Both the position numbers and the translations under genes were made by a program. Of a stretch of 64,000 nucleotides of DNA, positions 54,669-64,000 are shown one piece after another. This DNA comes from Hygrophila difformis (Eukaryota > Streptophyta > Magnoliopsida > Lamiales > Acanthaceae): contig JAOANR010000014.1 of assembly GCA_030278955.1 (NCBI GenBank), positions 18,168,068 through 18,232,067 of the forward strand. The letters are read 5' to 3'. Each line of letters begins with the position of its first letter. Positions within the stretch are counted from its first letter, which is position 1. The notes below the pieces were generated by a model. It was not told the origin of the DNA and did not search any database. It saw nothing but the letters and a program-made list of their open reading frames with translations.

Positions 54669-57600
54669 ATGGGTCGACTTGCAATAGTGGTCATGTTGTC
54701 TCTGATGGTTCTCATGCTCACAGGTACTTATAAATATTATTCTTGCAATGCATATACTGTTGAATGCTACAAAGGTAAATAATCGGAGTGTTTCATTCAA
54801 CCAAAAATATGAGAGTTGGTTACAGATGGAACACTCCACACAAATATATACATGAGCCAAGACATATGGGCTCAGTCAAAGAAACAGGAAATAAGGCCCA
54901 ATACAAATAAAGGCCCAAACATAAAAGGCCCAAACAATGGCCCAAAACAGGAAATAAGAGATATGCAGACTACTGCTGCTCTTCTTCTCCTCAGGTCTGC
55001 TTCTCTTCACTATAGTCCACATCCCCCCCGCAAGATGAACCTCTCCAAAGGTTCAACTTGGAGCAAGAAGCAAGGAACACCTTAGTAGACAAACCTTTAG
55101 TGAACATATCGGCCAGTTGAAGATTTGAGGGTACAAAAATAGGATTGATAAATCCTTGCTGAAAGTAATCCCTTACATACAAGCAGCCTATGTCTATGTG
55201 TTTAGTCCTTTCATGATGGAGTGGGTTCTTGACCAGTTGAATAGCAGACGAGTTGTCACAATAGATGGGGTAAGGTAAGGGAAGAGGTAACTGCAATTCA
55301 GTAAGCAAATTACCAATCCAAAGCATCTCAGCAGCCGCTGCTCCCAAGCTGCGATATTCTGCTTCTGTTGAACTCCTTGAGACAAAATTTTGCTTCTTTG
55401 TTTTCCACGCGACCAAGGAGTTCCCAAGGAAGACACAGAAGCATGTGAGAGACTTCCTGGTGACAGGGCAATTGCCCCAATCGGCATCACAGTAGCCTTT
55501 AAGTTCAAGAGTTAAACCATAAGGATAGAAGAGGCCCATGGAGGGACTATTATGAAGATACTGGAGAATCTGAACAATGCCATTCCAGTGTTCTTCTGTG
55601 GGCTCTTGCATGTATTGACTGAGCTGTTGGACACTATAACAGATGTCCGGACGAGAGAATCCAAGGTAGAGTAGCTTGCCAACAGCTTTCCTGTAGAGAT
55701 GGGGGTCTCGAAATAACACTCCACTGTGGCCAAGCGTTTTGTGAGCAGGGCAGGGTGAGTGGACCTTAGGATTCTTAGGGACCTCAATCTCTTGCAGTAA
55801 GTCAGAGGTATACTTCTTTTGAGTGATAGAATAACCTGTGGAAGTTGTAGAAATCTCCAAGCCAAGAAAGTAGGAGGCCTTCCCCAAATCTTTAATTGTA
55901 AATCTTTGATGCAGACCAACTTTAATAGCTGCAATCTCTTGAGTATCTGCCCCTGTGATAAGCATGTCATCGACATAGACAACAATAACCACTAAACCAA
56001 TTGAAGTGGTTTTAAAGAAAACACATTGGTCACTGTAAGCAGGGGCATAGCCACTATCTCTGAGATATGAAGACAATGCTCCATACCACTGACGAGGCGC
56101 CTGTTTTAAGCCATAAAGTGACTTCTTGAGTTTGCAAACCTGGCCATGAGACACTTGCAGACCCTGTGGACAATGCATGTAAATCTCCTCATCAAGAGTA
56201 CCATGGAGGAAAGCGTTGTTGATATCAAGCTGTGACAGGGACCATTTGAAAGAAGCAGCCAAAGCAAATAAAATTCTAACACTCCCAGTTTTAGCAACAG
56301 AAGCAAATGTGTCACTATAGTCTTCTCCATATTTTTGACTGAACCCCTTGGCAACCAATCGAGCCTTGTGTTTACTAACACTCCCATCTGGATTGTGTTT
56401 AACTTTGAATATCCATTTACATCCAATGGGACGCTTTCCTGCAGGCAAATCAACTATATCCCAGGTGCCATTAGATTCCAAGGCATCAAGTTCAGACTTG
56501 ATGGCCAAATCCCAATGATGAATCCCATGAGCTTGAGCAAAACTAGTAGGCACAAATTCAGGATCAATAGCAGAGGAGCAGTAATAATCATCAAATCGAG
56601 CAGGCCTCTTGATCACCCTTCGAGGTCTTGAAGGCAGACCTGGTCCAGGAGCAGGCTGATCCTGTGTTCCAGAAAGAGATGAAAGACTTTGCTCTGTAGG
56701 TGATAGAGCAACAGAGGAAGATGCATCAAGGGAGGCTTCTTCAGAGGTATGAGATAGCTGTGGCTCAGTAGGAGACACAGAAGAGATGTCATCTAAAGTG
56801 TGTCTCAATGATTCAGTAGGAATCAAAGGGGATGGCACTAGATCCTGAGGTGCAGTGGGCACATCAGTAGAGGAGGCACTTGACTGAGTTGCAGTGGGCA
56901 ACCCAGGAGAATGGTATATATTTTGGAATGCAGGAGGCAGTCCAAGGTCTGTATCAGGTGGTGGACAGGAAGGACTAGCATTAGGGCAGGTAGGTTGAGA
57001 GGATAGAAGGGTTTTAAGTGGAAAGATGTCATCAAAGAAAAGAACATCTCTAGAAATATGAACTTTCTTGGTAGTGAGATCTAGGACTTTGTATCCCTTT
57101 TTATTGGGTACCACACCTAAGTAGATACATTTCACTCCTCTGGGATCAAGCTTGCCAACATGAGGACCTATAAGCTTCATATAACACAAACAACCAAATG
57201 TATGTAACTGTGATAGGTCAGGTTTTGTCCCAAAGAGGACTTCACAGGGAGATCTCCAAGCAAGAACCTTAGTAGGAAGTCTATTGATAATGTAGGCAGA
57301 GGTCAACAAGGCATCCCCCCAATAGAGTTTGGAAACACCTGAGGTAAGAAGCAAGGATCTGGCAACTTGAATAAGATGCTGGTGTTTCCTTTCTACTCTT
57401 CCGTTTTGCTGAGGAGTATATATACATGAGGTTTGATGAACTATGCCCAGGGTTTGAAAAAGGGTAAGGCACTTTTGATTACAAAATTCTGACCCATTGT
57501 CAGACCTCAACACTTTAACAACTCCATTATACTGAGTTTTGATAAGGGTAAGAAACTGAGAAAGGAGGGTGGCTATGGCAGTTTTATGGGTGAGAAGATA

Positions 57601-60213
57601 GATCCAGGTTGCTCTAGATGCATCATCAACTATGGTTAACATGTATCTAGAATTAGACCTATCACATGGAGTGAAGGGCCCCCACAAATCACAATGTATA
57701 AGATCGAATGGTAAAGCAGCATGAGATGAACTTGTAGGAAAGGGTAATCTGTGCAATTTAGAAGTGTAACAAATATCACAATGCAAAGGGGTTGTTTTAT
57801 TAGAGGTTAATCCCATGTGATTCATTACAATAGATGAAGGGTGTCCTAACTTGTAATGCCACAGCAAATCAGATTTAGAATTGTCTAAAGCAACAGAATT
57901 GACAGTAAAAGATGAAGTATCCTTACAGGATGAGTTATTGCTAACAATGTAGAGATTGTCTATCAGTGAAGCCTTAAGTATGCAGCGTCTAGTTTTCAGG
58001 TCCTGCACAGTGCATGACATAGGATCAATTATAGCAATGCATTGCAGGTCATATAGCAATTGACTCAAGGACAACAAGTTGAGAATAACTCCTGGAACAT
58101 AGTGGACATTGGGAATCAAAAGGCCTTCACCCACTTTGATTGAACCAGTGTGTGAAGGGACCTTTTTAGTGCCATCTGGCAGAACAAGTGTTTTAAAAGA
58201 ATTGAAAGGCCGAGGTTCAATGAGATATGAGAGGTTGGAACACAGGTGACAATTGGCACCTGAATCAAGAAGCCAACAATCACTTAAAGAGTAAGATGCA
58301 AGAGAGAGGGAGCTACCTGCCATTCGAACAGCTCCTCCAACATAATCAACAGGAGTAACTAGAGATGCAGCTTGAGACTTAACCAGCTTTTCTATGAGAT
58401 CTTCAAGCTTTGAGATTCTGTCCGAGTCAGAGACACCATCAGTAGTGCCACTCTTTTCAGTAGTTACTCCAGCAGCTATACCACCATAAGCCTTCCCTTT
58501 TCCTTTATCACTCAAGGACTTATACCAATCTGGTATGACTCCAGTCAGTTGAAAACAATTGGCCTTGGAGTGCCCCTTCCTTTTACAGTGATCACATATA
58601 GCAGTTTTATTCGCAAGTTGGAAACACTTGTCCTTAGAGTGACCTGGTTTTTTGCAGTAAGTGCACACCACATTGCTACGTTTATCAGTGTTTCCTTTAT
58701 CCATAGCAGCAGCTAGTACAAATCCAGATGCATTGGAGTCAGCATTTGAAGAGCCTAAAACTCCTTTTTGAGCTTCAATATTACACACCATGCCGTGAGC
58801 TTTGCAAACAGAAGGAGACGGATTCATCAACAAAATTTGGTTACCGACATGAGAAAACTCATCATTGAGTCCCATAACATATTGCACCAGAAGATCATAT
58901 TCATCAGAGTCGTTCAAAGCTTTCAGAGTTTCAGTACTACAGCTAACAGGAAAAGGCTTCAACGCTCTAAGATCTCGCCAGGTAGATTTCAGATCACCAT
59001 AGTAATTAGTTACAGAGCGATTTCCTTGTGTAAGATTAGCCAATTTCCTTTTTAGAATAAGAATCTGAGGTCCTCCAGTCTGACCATAACACTCAGAGAG
59101 TTCATCCCAAAGACCTTTAGCAGTTTCAATGTGAACTAATTGACGAGCAATATCAGGCGATAGCGAATTTCTTAACCAGCTTTGAATTAAGCAATCAACA
59201 CAAATCCACAACTCATGATTAGGATCATCCTGAGGAGGCATAGGAAACTCACCAGTAAGGAACTTCTCCTTCGATTTGATCCTTAGAGCATTCCTGACTG
59301 CTACTCTCCAGGAAGTCCAATTCGTTCCATCGAATAGAATCGGAGACAATTGAAGATGTGGCTGGTCAGCTGGAGTGAGATTAAGCTCCTTACACAACGG
59401 AGCTGGAGTAGCTTCAGCAGGTGCATCCTTATCAGTGGAAACCGCCATGACCGAAGAAGCAGAAATGAAATTGAGCTTAGAAAAGCTCGAAACAGGAAAA
59501 ACACGGAAGAAAATTGAATCAGGAAACGAAAATCAGAAGCAACCGAGCGGATCGATGCTCTGATACCATGTTGAATGCTACAAAGGTAAATAATCGGAGT
59601 GTTTCATTCAACCAAAAATATGAGAGTTGGTTACAGATGGAACACTCCACACAAATATATACATGAGCCAAGACATATGGGCTCAGTCAAAGAAACAGGA
59701 AATAAGGCCCAATACAAATAAAGGCCCAAACATAAAAGGCCCAAACAATGGCCCAAAACAGGAAATAAGAGATATGCAGACTACTGCTGCTCTTCTTCTC
59801 CTCAGGTCTGCTTCTCTTCACTATAGTCCACATATACATGTACTTATAAATAAATTGTGTGATTGCAATAACTGATGTCGTACTCGAATCTTCTGAGACA
59901 CCGCGAGATACGTCCAATATAACAAAAACAATTGCTAGTACGTATCGACGCTTCATAAAGTGTCGCTGACCGAAAAAATTTGTGTTTTGCGACTCATTTT
60001 GCGACACTTTTTTAGTTCGTACTCCTGTTTTGCTTCCCTTTTTTATTTTGTTGTGCAGTTCCAGTGGTTGTTGGGGTGGTTTGTGTGCACCCGAGCTCTA
60101 CGTTCACCGGTCCTTGTTTCCCATACAACGAATTCAACTGTCGAAGAGTGTGCCGATACGGTGGTTGGAGTGATGGTAAGTGCGTATACTTCCGTTGCAG
60201 GTGCTGCGCATGA
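54669..60213 (+). CDS. Defensin-like (DEFL) cysteine-rich secreted peptide, two exons
   Basis: Exon 1 (54669-54723) encodes a signal peptide start, MGRLAIVVMLSLMVLMLT, and ends at CAG before GTAC. Exon 2 begins after TTGTGCAG at 60059, restores the frame (phase 1) and ends at TGA 60211-60213, giving 69 residues. The mature part has eight cysteines spaced C-x10-C-x7-C-x3-C-x9-C-x4-C-x1-C-C. The CxxxC and CxC pair and the GxC before the fifth-cysteine loop are the signature of the cysteine-stabilised alpha-beta fold of plant defensins and DEFL peptides. The intron at the signal-peptide boundary is typical of the family. A TATA box (54580) and AATAAA (60381) frame the gene. Such peptides are secreted and act in defence or cell signalling; which applies here is unknown. 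The intron holds a 5-kb copia element on the opposite strand; without it the intron is about 255 bp. Confidence 0.8.
54758..55021 (-). repeat. 3' LTR of the copia element
   Basis: This 264-bp LTR starts TGTGG and ends CAACA on the element's strand. It matches the other LTR base for base in my reading. It borders the shortened start of the DEFL intron. Confidence 0.95.
54991..59448 (-). CDS. Copia Gag-Pol polyprotein
   Basis: The intact 1485-codon ORF has all domains in Ty1/copia order. The Gag starts with a typical LSPILFDGTNWTSWRVAVRN block (about 34-53) and has two CCHC knuckles (C262-C265-H270-C275 and C285-C288-H293-C298). The protease has the active-site DSGA at 395-398. The integrase has a zinc finger (HYKLGHPS ... 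CDIC, 531-560) and the DD35E triad D587, D650, E686. A Pro/Ser-rich linker (815-945) precedes the reverse transcriptase with YVDD at 1158-1161. RNase H has DADW at 1321 and the TEAEYR block at 1361. The frame ends inside the 3' LTR. The polyprotein is processed by its protease and supports virus-like particles and integration (family knowledge). No lesion is visible. Confidence 0.96.
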   Translation of the reverse strand: MAVSTDKDAPAEATPAPLCKELNLTPADQPHLQLSPILFDGTNWTSWRVAVRNALRIKSKEKFLTGEFPMPPQDDPNHELWICVDCLIQSWLRNSLSPDIARQLVHIETAKGLWDELSECYGQTGGPQILILKRKLANLTQGNRSVTNYYGDLKSTWRDLRALKPFPVSCSTETLKALNDSDEYDLLVQYVMGLNDEFSHVGNQILLMNPSPSVCKAHGMVCNIEAQKGVLGSSNADSNASGFVLAAAMDKGNTDKRSNVVCTYCKKPGHSKDKCFQLANKTAICDHCKRKGHSKANCFQLTGVIPDWYKSLSDKGKGKAYGGIAAGVTTEKSGTTDGVSDSDRISKLEDLIEKLVKSQAASLVTPVDYVGGAVRMAGSSLSLASYSLSDCWLLDSGANCHLCSNLSYLIEPRPFNSFKTLVLPDGTKKVPSHTGSIKVGEGLLIPNVHYVPGVILNLLSLSQLLYDLQCIAIIDPMSCTVQDLKTRRCILKASLIDNLYIVSNNSSCKDTSSFTVNSVALDNSKSDLLWHYKLGHPSSIVMNHMGLTSNKTTPLHCDICYTSKLHRLPFPTSSSHAALPFDLIHCDLWGPFTPCDRSNSRYMLTIVDDASRATWIYLLTHKTAIATLLSQFLTLIKTQYNGVVKVLRSDNGSEFCNQKCLTLFQTLGIVHQTSCIYTPQQNGRVERKHQHLIQVARSLLLTSGVSKLYWGDALLTSAYIINRLPTKVLAWRSPCEVLFGTKPDLSQLHTFGCLCYMKLIGPHVGKLDPRGVKCIYLGVVPNKKGYKVLDLTTKKVHISRDVLFFDDIFPLKTLLSSQPTCPNASPSCPPPDTDLGLPPAFQNIYHSPGLPTATQSSASSTDVPTAPQDLVPSPLIPTESLRHTLDDISSVSPTEPQLSHTSEEASLDASSSVALSPTEQSLSSLSGTQDQPAPGPGLPSRPRRVIKRPARFDDYYCSSAIDPEFVPTSFAQAHGIHHWDLAIKSELDALESNGTWDIVDLPAGKRPIGCKWIFKVKHNPDGSVSKHKARLVAKGFSQKYGEDYSDTFASVAKTGSVRILFALAASFKWSLSQLDINNAFLHGTLDEEIYMHCPQGLQVSHGQVCKLKKSLYGLKQAPRQWYGALSSYLRDSGYAPAYSDQCVFFKTTSIGLVVIVVYVDDMLITGADTQEIAAIKVGLHQRFTIKDLGKASYFLGLEISTTSTGYSITQKKYTSDLLQEIEVPKNPKVHSPCPAHKTLGHSGVLFRDPHLYRKAVGKLLYLGFSRPDICYSVQQLSQYMQEPTEEHWNGIVQILQYLHNSPSMGLFYPYGLTLELKGYCDADWGNCPVTRKSLTCFCVFLGNSLVAWKTKKQNFVSRSSTEAEYRSLGAAAAEMLWIGNLLTELQLPLPLPYPIYCDNSSAIQLVKNPLHHERTKHIDIGCLYVRDYFQQGFINPIFVPSNLQLADMFTKGLSTKVFLASCSKLNLWRGSSCGGDVDYSEEKQT
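59557..59568 (-). other. Copia primer-binding site (tRNA-iMet)
   Basis: On the minus strand TGGTATCAGAGC abuts the end of the 5' LTR. This is the standard copia PBS complementary to initiator methionine tRNA. Confidence 0.92.
59569..59832 (-). repeat. 5' LTR of the copia element
   Basis: This LTR carries the promoter that should drive minus-strand transcription of gag-pol, antisense to the DEFL gene. It is immediately followed by the PBS. Confidence 0.95.
59957..60010. repeat. Small inverted repeat in the DEFL intron
   Basis: AAAGTGTCGC (59957-59966) and GCGACACTTT (60001-60010) are perfect inverted arms 34 bp apart, about 50 bp before the exon-2 acceptor. It may be a small MITE relic or an RNA hairpin; no duplication is seen. 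Confidence 0.6.
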
Positions 60214-60380
60214 TGTGCATCGATCCTCCCATGTACGTGAGAGGGTTTCTTTTGTGTTTAATGCTTATGTATTATGTCTGTCGACTGTCGTGGAAAGACA
60301 GAGTTTTTTGTTGTCGTGTGAAGTACTGGTTTAAATCGTCTGTAATAGCTTTGATGGCCTTCCAATAGGTTTACCGTGAT

Positions 60381-60386
60381 AATAAA
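60381..60386 (+). terminator. Poly(A) signal of the defensin-like gene
   Basis: AATAAA lies 168 bp after the stop codon, with a TTGATGG...TTTACCGTGAT stretch upstream. This is a reasonable plant 3' end and the only AATAAA close downstream. Confidence 0.45.
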
Positions 60387-62064
60387 ACTCGGACGCTGCT
60401 ACTGTGCAGGCAGTGGGAGAAAAAAATACTTTTTGTGATGTCATGAAGTTTTGTGACGTGTATTATCTTTTTTGTAATGTCAGAAAATGTGATGGATATA
60501 ACTATTTTTGTGATGTCAAAAAAATTTGTGATGTTACATCACAAATTAAAAATGAGATTTGATAACACAACTGCATATGCATATGCTTCAGACAAAGAAT
60601 GTTGTTTCTTAGCCACGTAGAATTTTTGTTGGGAAATCGTTTGGGTGCTGGCAGCCTGTAGGTGCTGACATTCAAAAGTGATGGGTATGTGTATATGAAA
60701 TGATTTGTGAGTATAAAAAAATGAGGGATGAGGGTCATGAACCAAAAACTAATAAAAAAACAAACTACCGTCTATACATCACTTTATAAGGCTTATACAT
60801 CACTTTACATAGGGCTATACATAATTTTTTAGAGTTGTCTGCACCTACTGCCAATTATTATGCCATTATAGAAACCGAATTGATCTTGTTGTGCCATGCT
60901 CATGCATCTGCTTCAGACCAAGATCAAGGGTGTCCGCCCACTCGAATATGGCCCATTGGCCCTGTTTGTCCATTAGTATTTATAGGATAGTTTTGGTTGA
61001 TTGGGGGGCTTTTAGGTCAAACAACTAATAATATTTTTGGTAAATGACCCTGCAAAACAGCTAAAGAAATTAGCTAGTATTTTGTAGGAAATTTTAAGAT
61101 AAATTATATAAAATAACTTCAAACTATGTTCAATCAATTATTTTTGAAATCGCGGCAAATAACAACATTTTAAATTTTAGTTTATTCTAGGTAAAAAGTT
61201 AATCTCGAAATTGTCAAACAGCTAATTTTAACTCATTTACTCATAGAATCAGTTAACAGCTAACATATAATTTCCAATATAATATTGAAAATAATGTTTT
61301 TTCCAGCGTCTTGGTTTTGTTTTAGCTTTTTATACTTTTACCAAATACTGTAATTTTTATTTATTATCAGATAATTTTCATCAAACACTCACTTTTAAAT
61401 AAATATGTTATCAAAATATTTGGTCAAATTAGTTAATGAATCAACTAACAACGGCCAACTAACAATTAATACCCTATGTATTTCTGAGGCTCTGAACCAT
61501 TTTTTTTTTAAAAAAAAAAAAAAAAGAAAATCTGATTAGAGAATGAAGATGTGTTAAATCGATTTAATAAATTAATTTAATTTAATATTTTATTTATAAA
61601 ATTATACCCCCAGAGTTGTTTTTTTAGTTCACTCATTTTGTATTTCATGTAATTCAATACATATTTTTAATTATTAATAAATCAAATTGTATACGAATAA
61701 TAATAGTTGGATTCGTGCCATTTTGAGGTTTTAAAATATCAAAATTTCATAATATTTATTTATATACAACGGAAGCAAATAATTGTTATGTGTATTGAGT
61801 TATGAGCAAAGAGTGAATCTTAACCGAGGAAGTATAATATGAGGAGCTATAGTAGATGATCGATACGTCACTGTGAGCAGAACTACAAAAGGGTGACGAT
61901 AACCCATAACACACAAAATACTACACTAGCTAGCAAAGACCGTAGCCCCTAATAAATTTTAGCTGGCAGTACATATCTATTAAATTATTTCTATCATCTT
62001 TAATTACTTATTGATGGTAAAATAATACGTTGAGGTTGCAGTTTAAGAACCTGGCCAGCACTCA
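60387..62064. other. Intergenic stretch between the DEFL and NPF genes
   Basis: I see no gene. It holds a perfect palindrome at 60523-60547, a repeat at 60645-60850 related to 8045-8250, and a block at about 61515-61590 that matches 40098-40165 (AGAATGAAGA.GTGTTA...TTTAATAAATTAATTTAAT), i.e. the flank of the Helitron's 5' end. The rest is AT-rich. Confidence 0.5.
60523..60547. repeat. Perfect 11-bp palindrome with 3-bp spacer
   Basis: AATTTGTGATG and CATCACAAATT flank TTA. Related TTTTTGTGATGTCA phrases precede it at about 60430, 60470 and 60507, so it may be the end of a small DNA element. Confidence 0.7.
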
Positions 62065-62890
62065 TCAAGCATCCTCCATCGATGTCCTTACGGCCTTGTA
62101 AGAATAGTACCGCCTCTCAATAAACTCATATACACAAAGGTTCCCTGCCGAAATGCCAACTAGCAACCAATAAAAGCAGTCGAGCCGGCTGCTGTTCAAA
62201 TCCTTCCCGAACCAACTCCTGCCCCCATTCATCGTCGTTATACGATCCACCACACTTATCATGACATTGCAGAGGAAGTTCGATGTCCCAAGCACGCTAA
62301 GACAGACCGCGATCCCCAAGCTTTTCATGGAACAGGGCATTTCTTCGTAGAAGTACTCCTGCAACCCCACGTAGCTGAGCCCGTTCACTATCCCTATCAG
62401 TATAAACTGCGGCGCCAGCCAAATAATACCCATGGAATCTGAACCCTCGCCCCGATTTTCCTTCAGCCGTTTCCCCTCGACTGAGGCTGCTACGATCATT
62501 GTTATAACAGAGATTACCATCCCAATTTTGTTCTTCTGAAGGGCGCCGCTGCCCCTTCTGTTTTCAGCATACTGTTTTAAGTAAGGCATGATGAATTTGT
62601 CGTAGACCGCGATTGTAATTAACATCCCTATGACGGCCAATATGAATATTGAAGCCGGCGGGATTGTGAAACCGTTGGTCAGTTCACGGTCCACTGTGGT
62701 GGCTTGGTTGATGAAGAACGTCGAGGCTTGTGTGAGGGAAATGCCAACCGGTAGAGAGGACAGCCAGATTGGAACCGTGTGGATAACGAGCTTCGCCTCC
62801 TCCACTTGCGTGACAGTTGCGAGTCGCCATGGATTTCGTCTCGTTGATGAACTTTGTCCTTGTTCAGTGATCGCCGCTTTGTCAAGGAAC
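62065..62890 (-). CDS. NRT1/PTR (NPF) transporter, last exon only
   Basis: The frame begins after a clean acceptor (CTATTTCTCAG, 62891-62901 on the minus strand) at the codon for Arg before FLDKAAI. That is where NPF genes have their last intron. The ~275 residues include FLDKAA, WRLATVTQVEEAKLVI (usual CTVTQVEE), QEYFYEEMPCSMKSLGIAVC and six hydrophobic segments, corresponding to TM7-TM12. The C-terminus is complete (stop at 62065-62067). NPF proteins are plasma- or vacuolar-membrane proton-coupled carriers of nitrate, peptides, hormones or metabolites; motifs suggest the NPF5 branch, but the substrate is unknown. Upstream exons (TM1-TM6) are not in the window. About 30 bp of intron remains before copia-derived sequence, so the gene is either split by that element or a truncated fragment. 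Confidence 0.85.
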
Positions 62891-62924
62891 CTGAGAAATA
62901 GCAAGAAGGGTACATGACGAACGC

Positions 62925-64000
62925 GTTTTGGATGATTATTTTTTTATGACTGCTCTAATTGGATTATTTCTGAACTGAATTACTTTTGAACTTGCACTAT
63001 TATTGGTCTGTAATAGTTGTTAGGTAATTCTGATGACTGCTGAACAACTTAGTTTTTATTTGCTCTGATGTTTCTATCTGCACTATGATTATGATCTGAA
63101 TGCTTCATGGATGTTGTTTCTGATTCGTTTTGACTATTATTTAACATCCTATTTGTGAATCACATTTATTTTGCTCTGATATGACCTCTTATACTCTTTG
63201 GACTTAGATAGTTTCAACACCATTTTGGTGATGGAATTATCATCTCCACAAGAGTGGGGGAGATTGTTGTTATCACTAACTAGCTCCTGTGCAGATGAAG
63301 TAGTTCCATGGTTGTTGAAACTACGCTAGAACGACCTGAGCAGTTACAGACAGACATGTGCGACAGTTATTTGACATGTGCGCGTGTCTAACCGACCCAA
63401 GAGGATCTGATTCGTGTTTCTGAGTTTATATATACGTGTTTAGACCCTCTGTAAATAAGTTTTGAGTTTTATTGAGTTGTAATTTTCGATTTTGAGAGAT
63501 TTTGTGAGTCGGTTACTCTCTAGCTTTTCATAGTTTGATTCTTGGAGAGATTAGAAAATCCCTTGATGAGATTTCTGCACTTTTAGAATATCTTTCGTTT
63601 ATTCATCAAGGTCTGCGTTGAATTTGCTTCGATAAGTTCATCTTGTTGAAGAAACTCATTTCTACATTTTTGTGTTTAAAAGTCGTCTTGGCGAAGAGGC
63701 TTTGAAGGAATCTGAAGGAGAGGATTCAGGATATCTACTACACCTGATTTCCAAGACTTGAAGATCAGAACAATCGGAGGTTACCTGTTTGGCCTGACTG
63801 TCCGAGGATCGGTGTTGTGGGAGAGTTCAGACAACGATCAATCTGCAGACTGTAAGTCGTGTAAGATAGAGTCAGTTCCTTGATTGTTTGATTGTTTTAG
63901 TCTTAGTTTTCTTGAGTGATAGTATTAGAGCCTGGATTGGAATCCCCCAGACGTAGATCCTTTGGATCGAACTGGGTCACCAAATTCGTGTGTCTTTACT
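62925..64000 (+). mobile_element. 3' end and LTR of another copia element (partial)
   Basis: A polypurine tract AGAGTGGGGGAGAT (63251-63264) is followed by TGTTGTTATCACTAAC at 63265, the standard copia 3'-LTR junction. The LTR runs off the right edge; near the end CGAACTGGGTCACCAAATTC resembles the R/U5 region of copia LTRs. About 340 bp before the tract (TGCTCTGAT-rich) fit the non-coding stretch between RNase H and the PPT. No RT or RNase H is present, so the left side is truncated where it meets the NPF intron. Confidence 0.75.

Larger units (their letters stand above)
54758..59832 (-). mobile_element. Complete, young Ty1/copia retrotransposon in the DEFL intron
   Basis: Two 264-bp LTRs (54758-55021 and 59569-59832), TG...CA bounded, read as identical when compared by eye. 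TATAC flanks the element on both sides (54753-54757 and 59833-59837). On the minus strand the 5' LTR (at 59569-59832) is followed directly by a PBS, TGGTATCAGAGC (59557-59568), matching the usual initiator-tRNA-Met site. One uninterrupted 1485-codon gag-pol ORF follows. The polypurine tract CGGGGGGGA (55022-55030) precedes the 3' LTR. Identical LTRs, an open ORF and intact signals imply very recent insertion, and it may still be mobile. Confidence 0.97.

Noticed and set aside
1..64000. CRISPR arrays, bacterial operons, rRNA genes
   Set aside because: The repeats present are transposon-derived or tandem duplications; nothing has the spacing or partners of such systems.

Overview
The window looks like nuclear DNA of a flowering plant, probably a eudicot (perhaps an asterid, which I cannot prove). 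It is AT-rich, and it is filled with plant-type LINEs, a Ty1/copia element, Helitrons, Stowaway, Tourist, Mutator and hAT MITEs, and tRNA-derived SINEs. Only two host genes can be supported. One is a small cysteine-rich defensin-like (DEFL) peptide gene with two exons, 54669-54723 and 60059-60213. The other is the last exon of an NRT1/PTR (NPF) transporter on the minus strand, 62065-62890.

Layout. 1-7.6 kb: non-coding, with a few exon-like fragments I cannot identify, a foldback element and a duplicated block. 8.4-11.2 kb: a Tourist-like MITE split by a short LINE that keeps ORF1 (DUF4283 plus CCHC) but has lost nearly all of ORF2. 11.25-11.8 kb: a Mutator-type foldback MITE carrying a 30-bp poly(A) micro-insertion. 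12.3-13.1 kb: Helitron 3' ends and a hairpin. 14.3-19.29 kb: a 5'-truncated LINE on the minus strand with RT and RNase H. 19.46-20.94 kb: a hAT-like element into which an LTR element inserted, leaving a solo LTR. 21-24 kb: AT-rich DNA and one tRNA-derived SINE. 24.9-31.66 kb: a foldback element followed by a decayed LINE. 32.2-35.6 kb: Helitron debris with PIF1-helicase fragments. 35.87-40.09 kb: a Helitron on the minus strand with both termini visible. 40.57-49.33 kb: a Stowaway MITE split by an 8.4-kb LINE that has perfect 15-bp target duplications. 50.5-51.9 kb: a hAT MITE and a Tourist-like MITE. 54.67-60.21 kb: the DEFL gene, whose intron holds a young, apparently intact copia element on the opposite strand. 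62.07-64 kb: the NPF exon, then the 3' end of another copia element whose LTR runs off the window.

The three large LINEs (14.3-19.3, 25.4-31.7 and 40.7-49.2 kb) belong to one plant L1-like clade. ORF1, where present, is DUF4283-like, with an RRM in the longest copy. ORF2, where complete, is endonuclease, RT, zf-RVT and RNase H. They show three stages of decay: nearly intact apart from one frameshift, 5'-truncated, and multiply disabled. The shorter LINE at 8.7-10.7 kb is a different lineage. Its 3' tail resembles that of the SINE at 23.9 kb, which suggests a LINE-SINE partnership.

The sequence supports no CRISPR array, bacterial operon or rRNA. The most distinctive signals are the copia insertion in the DEFL intron with apparently identical LTRs, a set of 13-46-bp poly(A) micro-insertions with target duplications, and an amplified 60-bp motif inside Helitron helicase debris.
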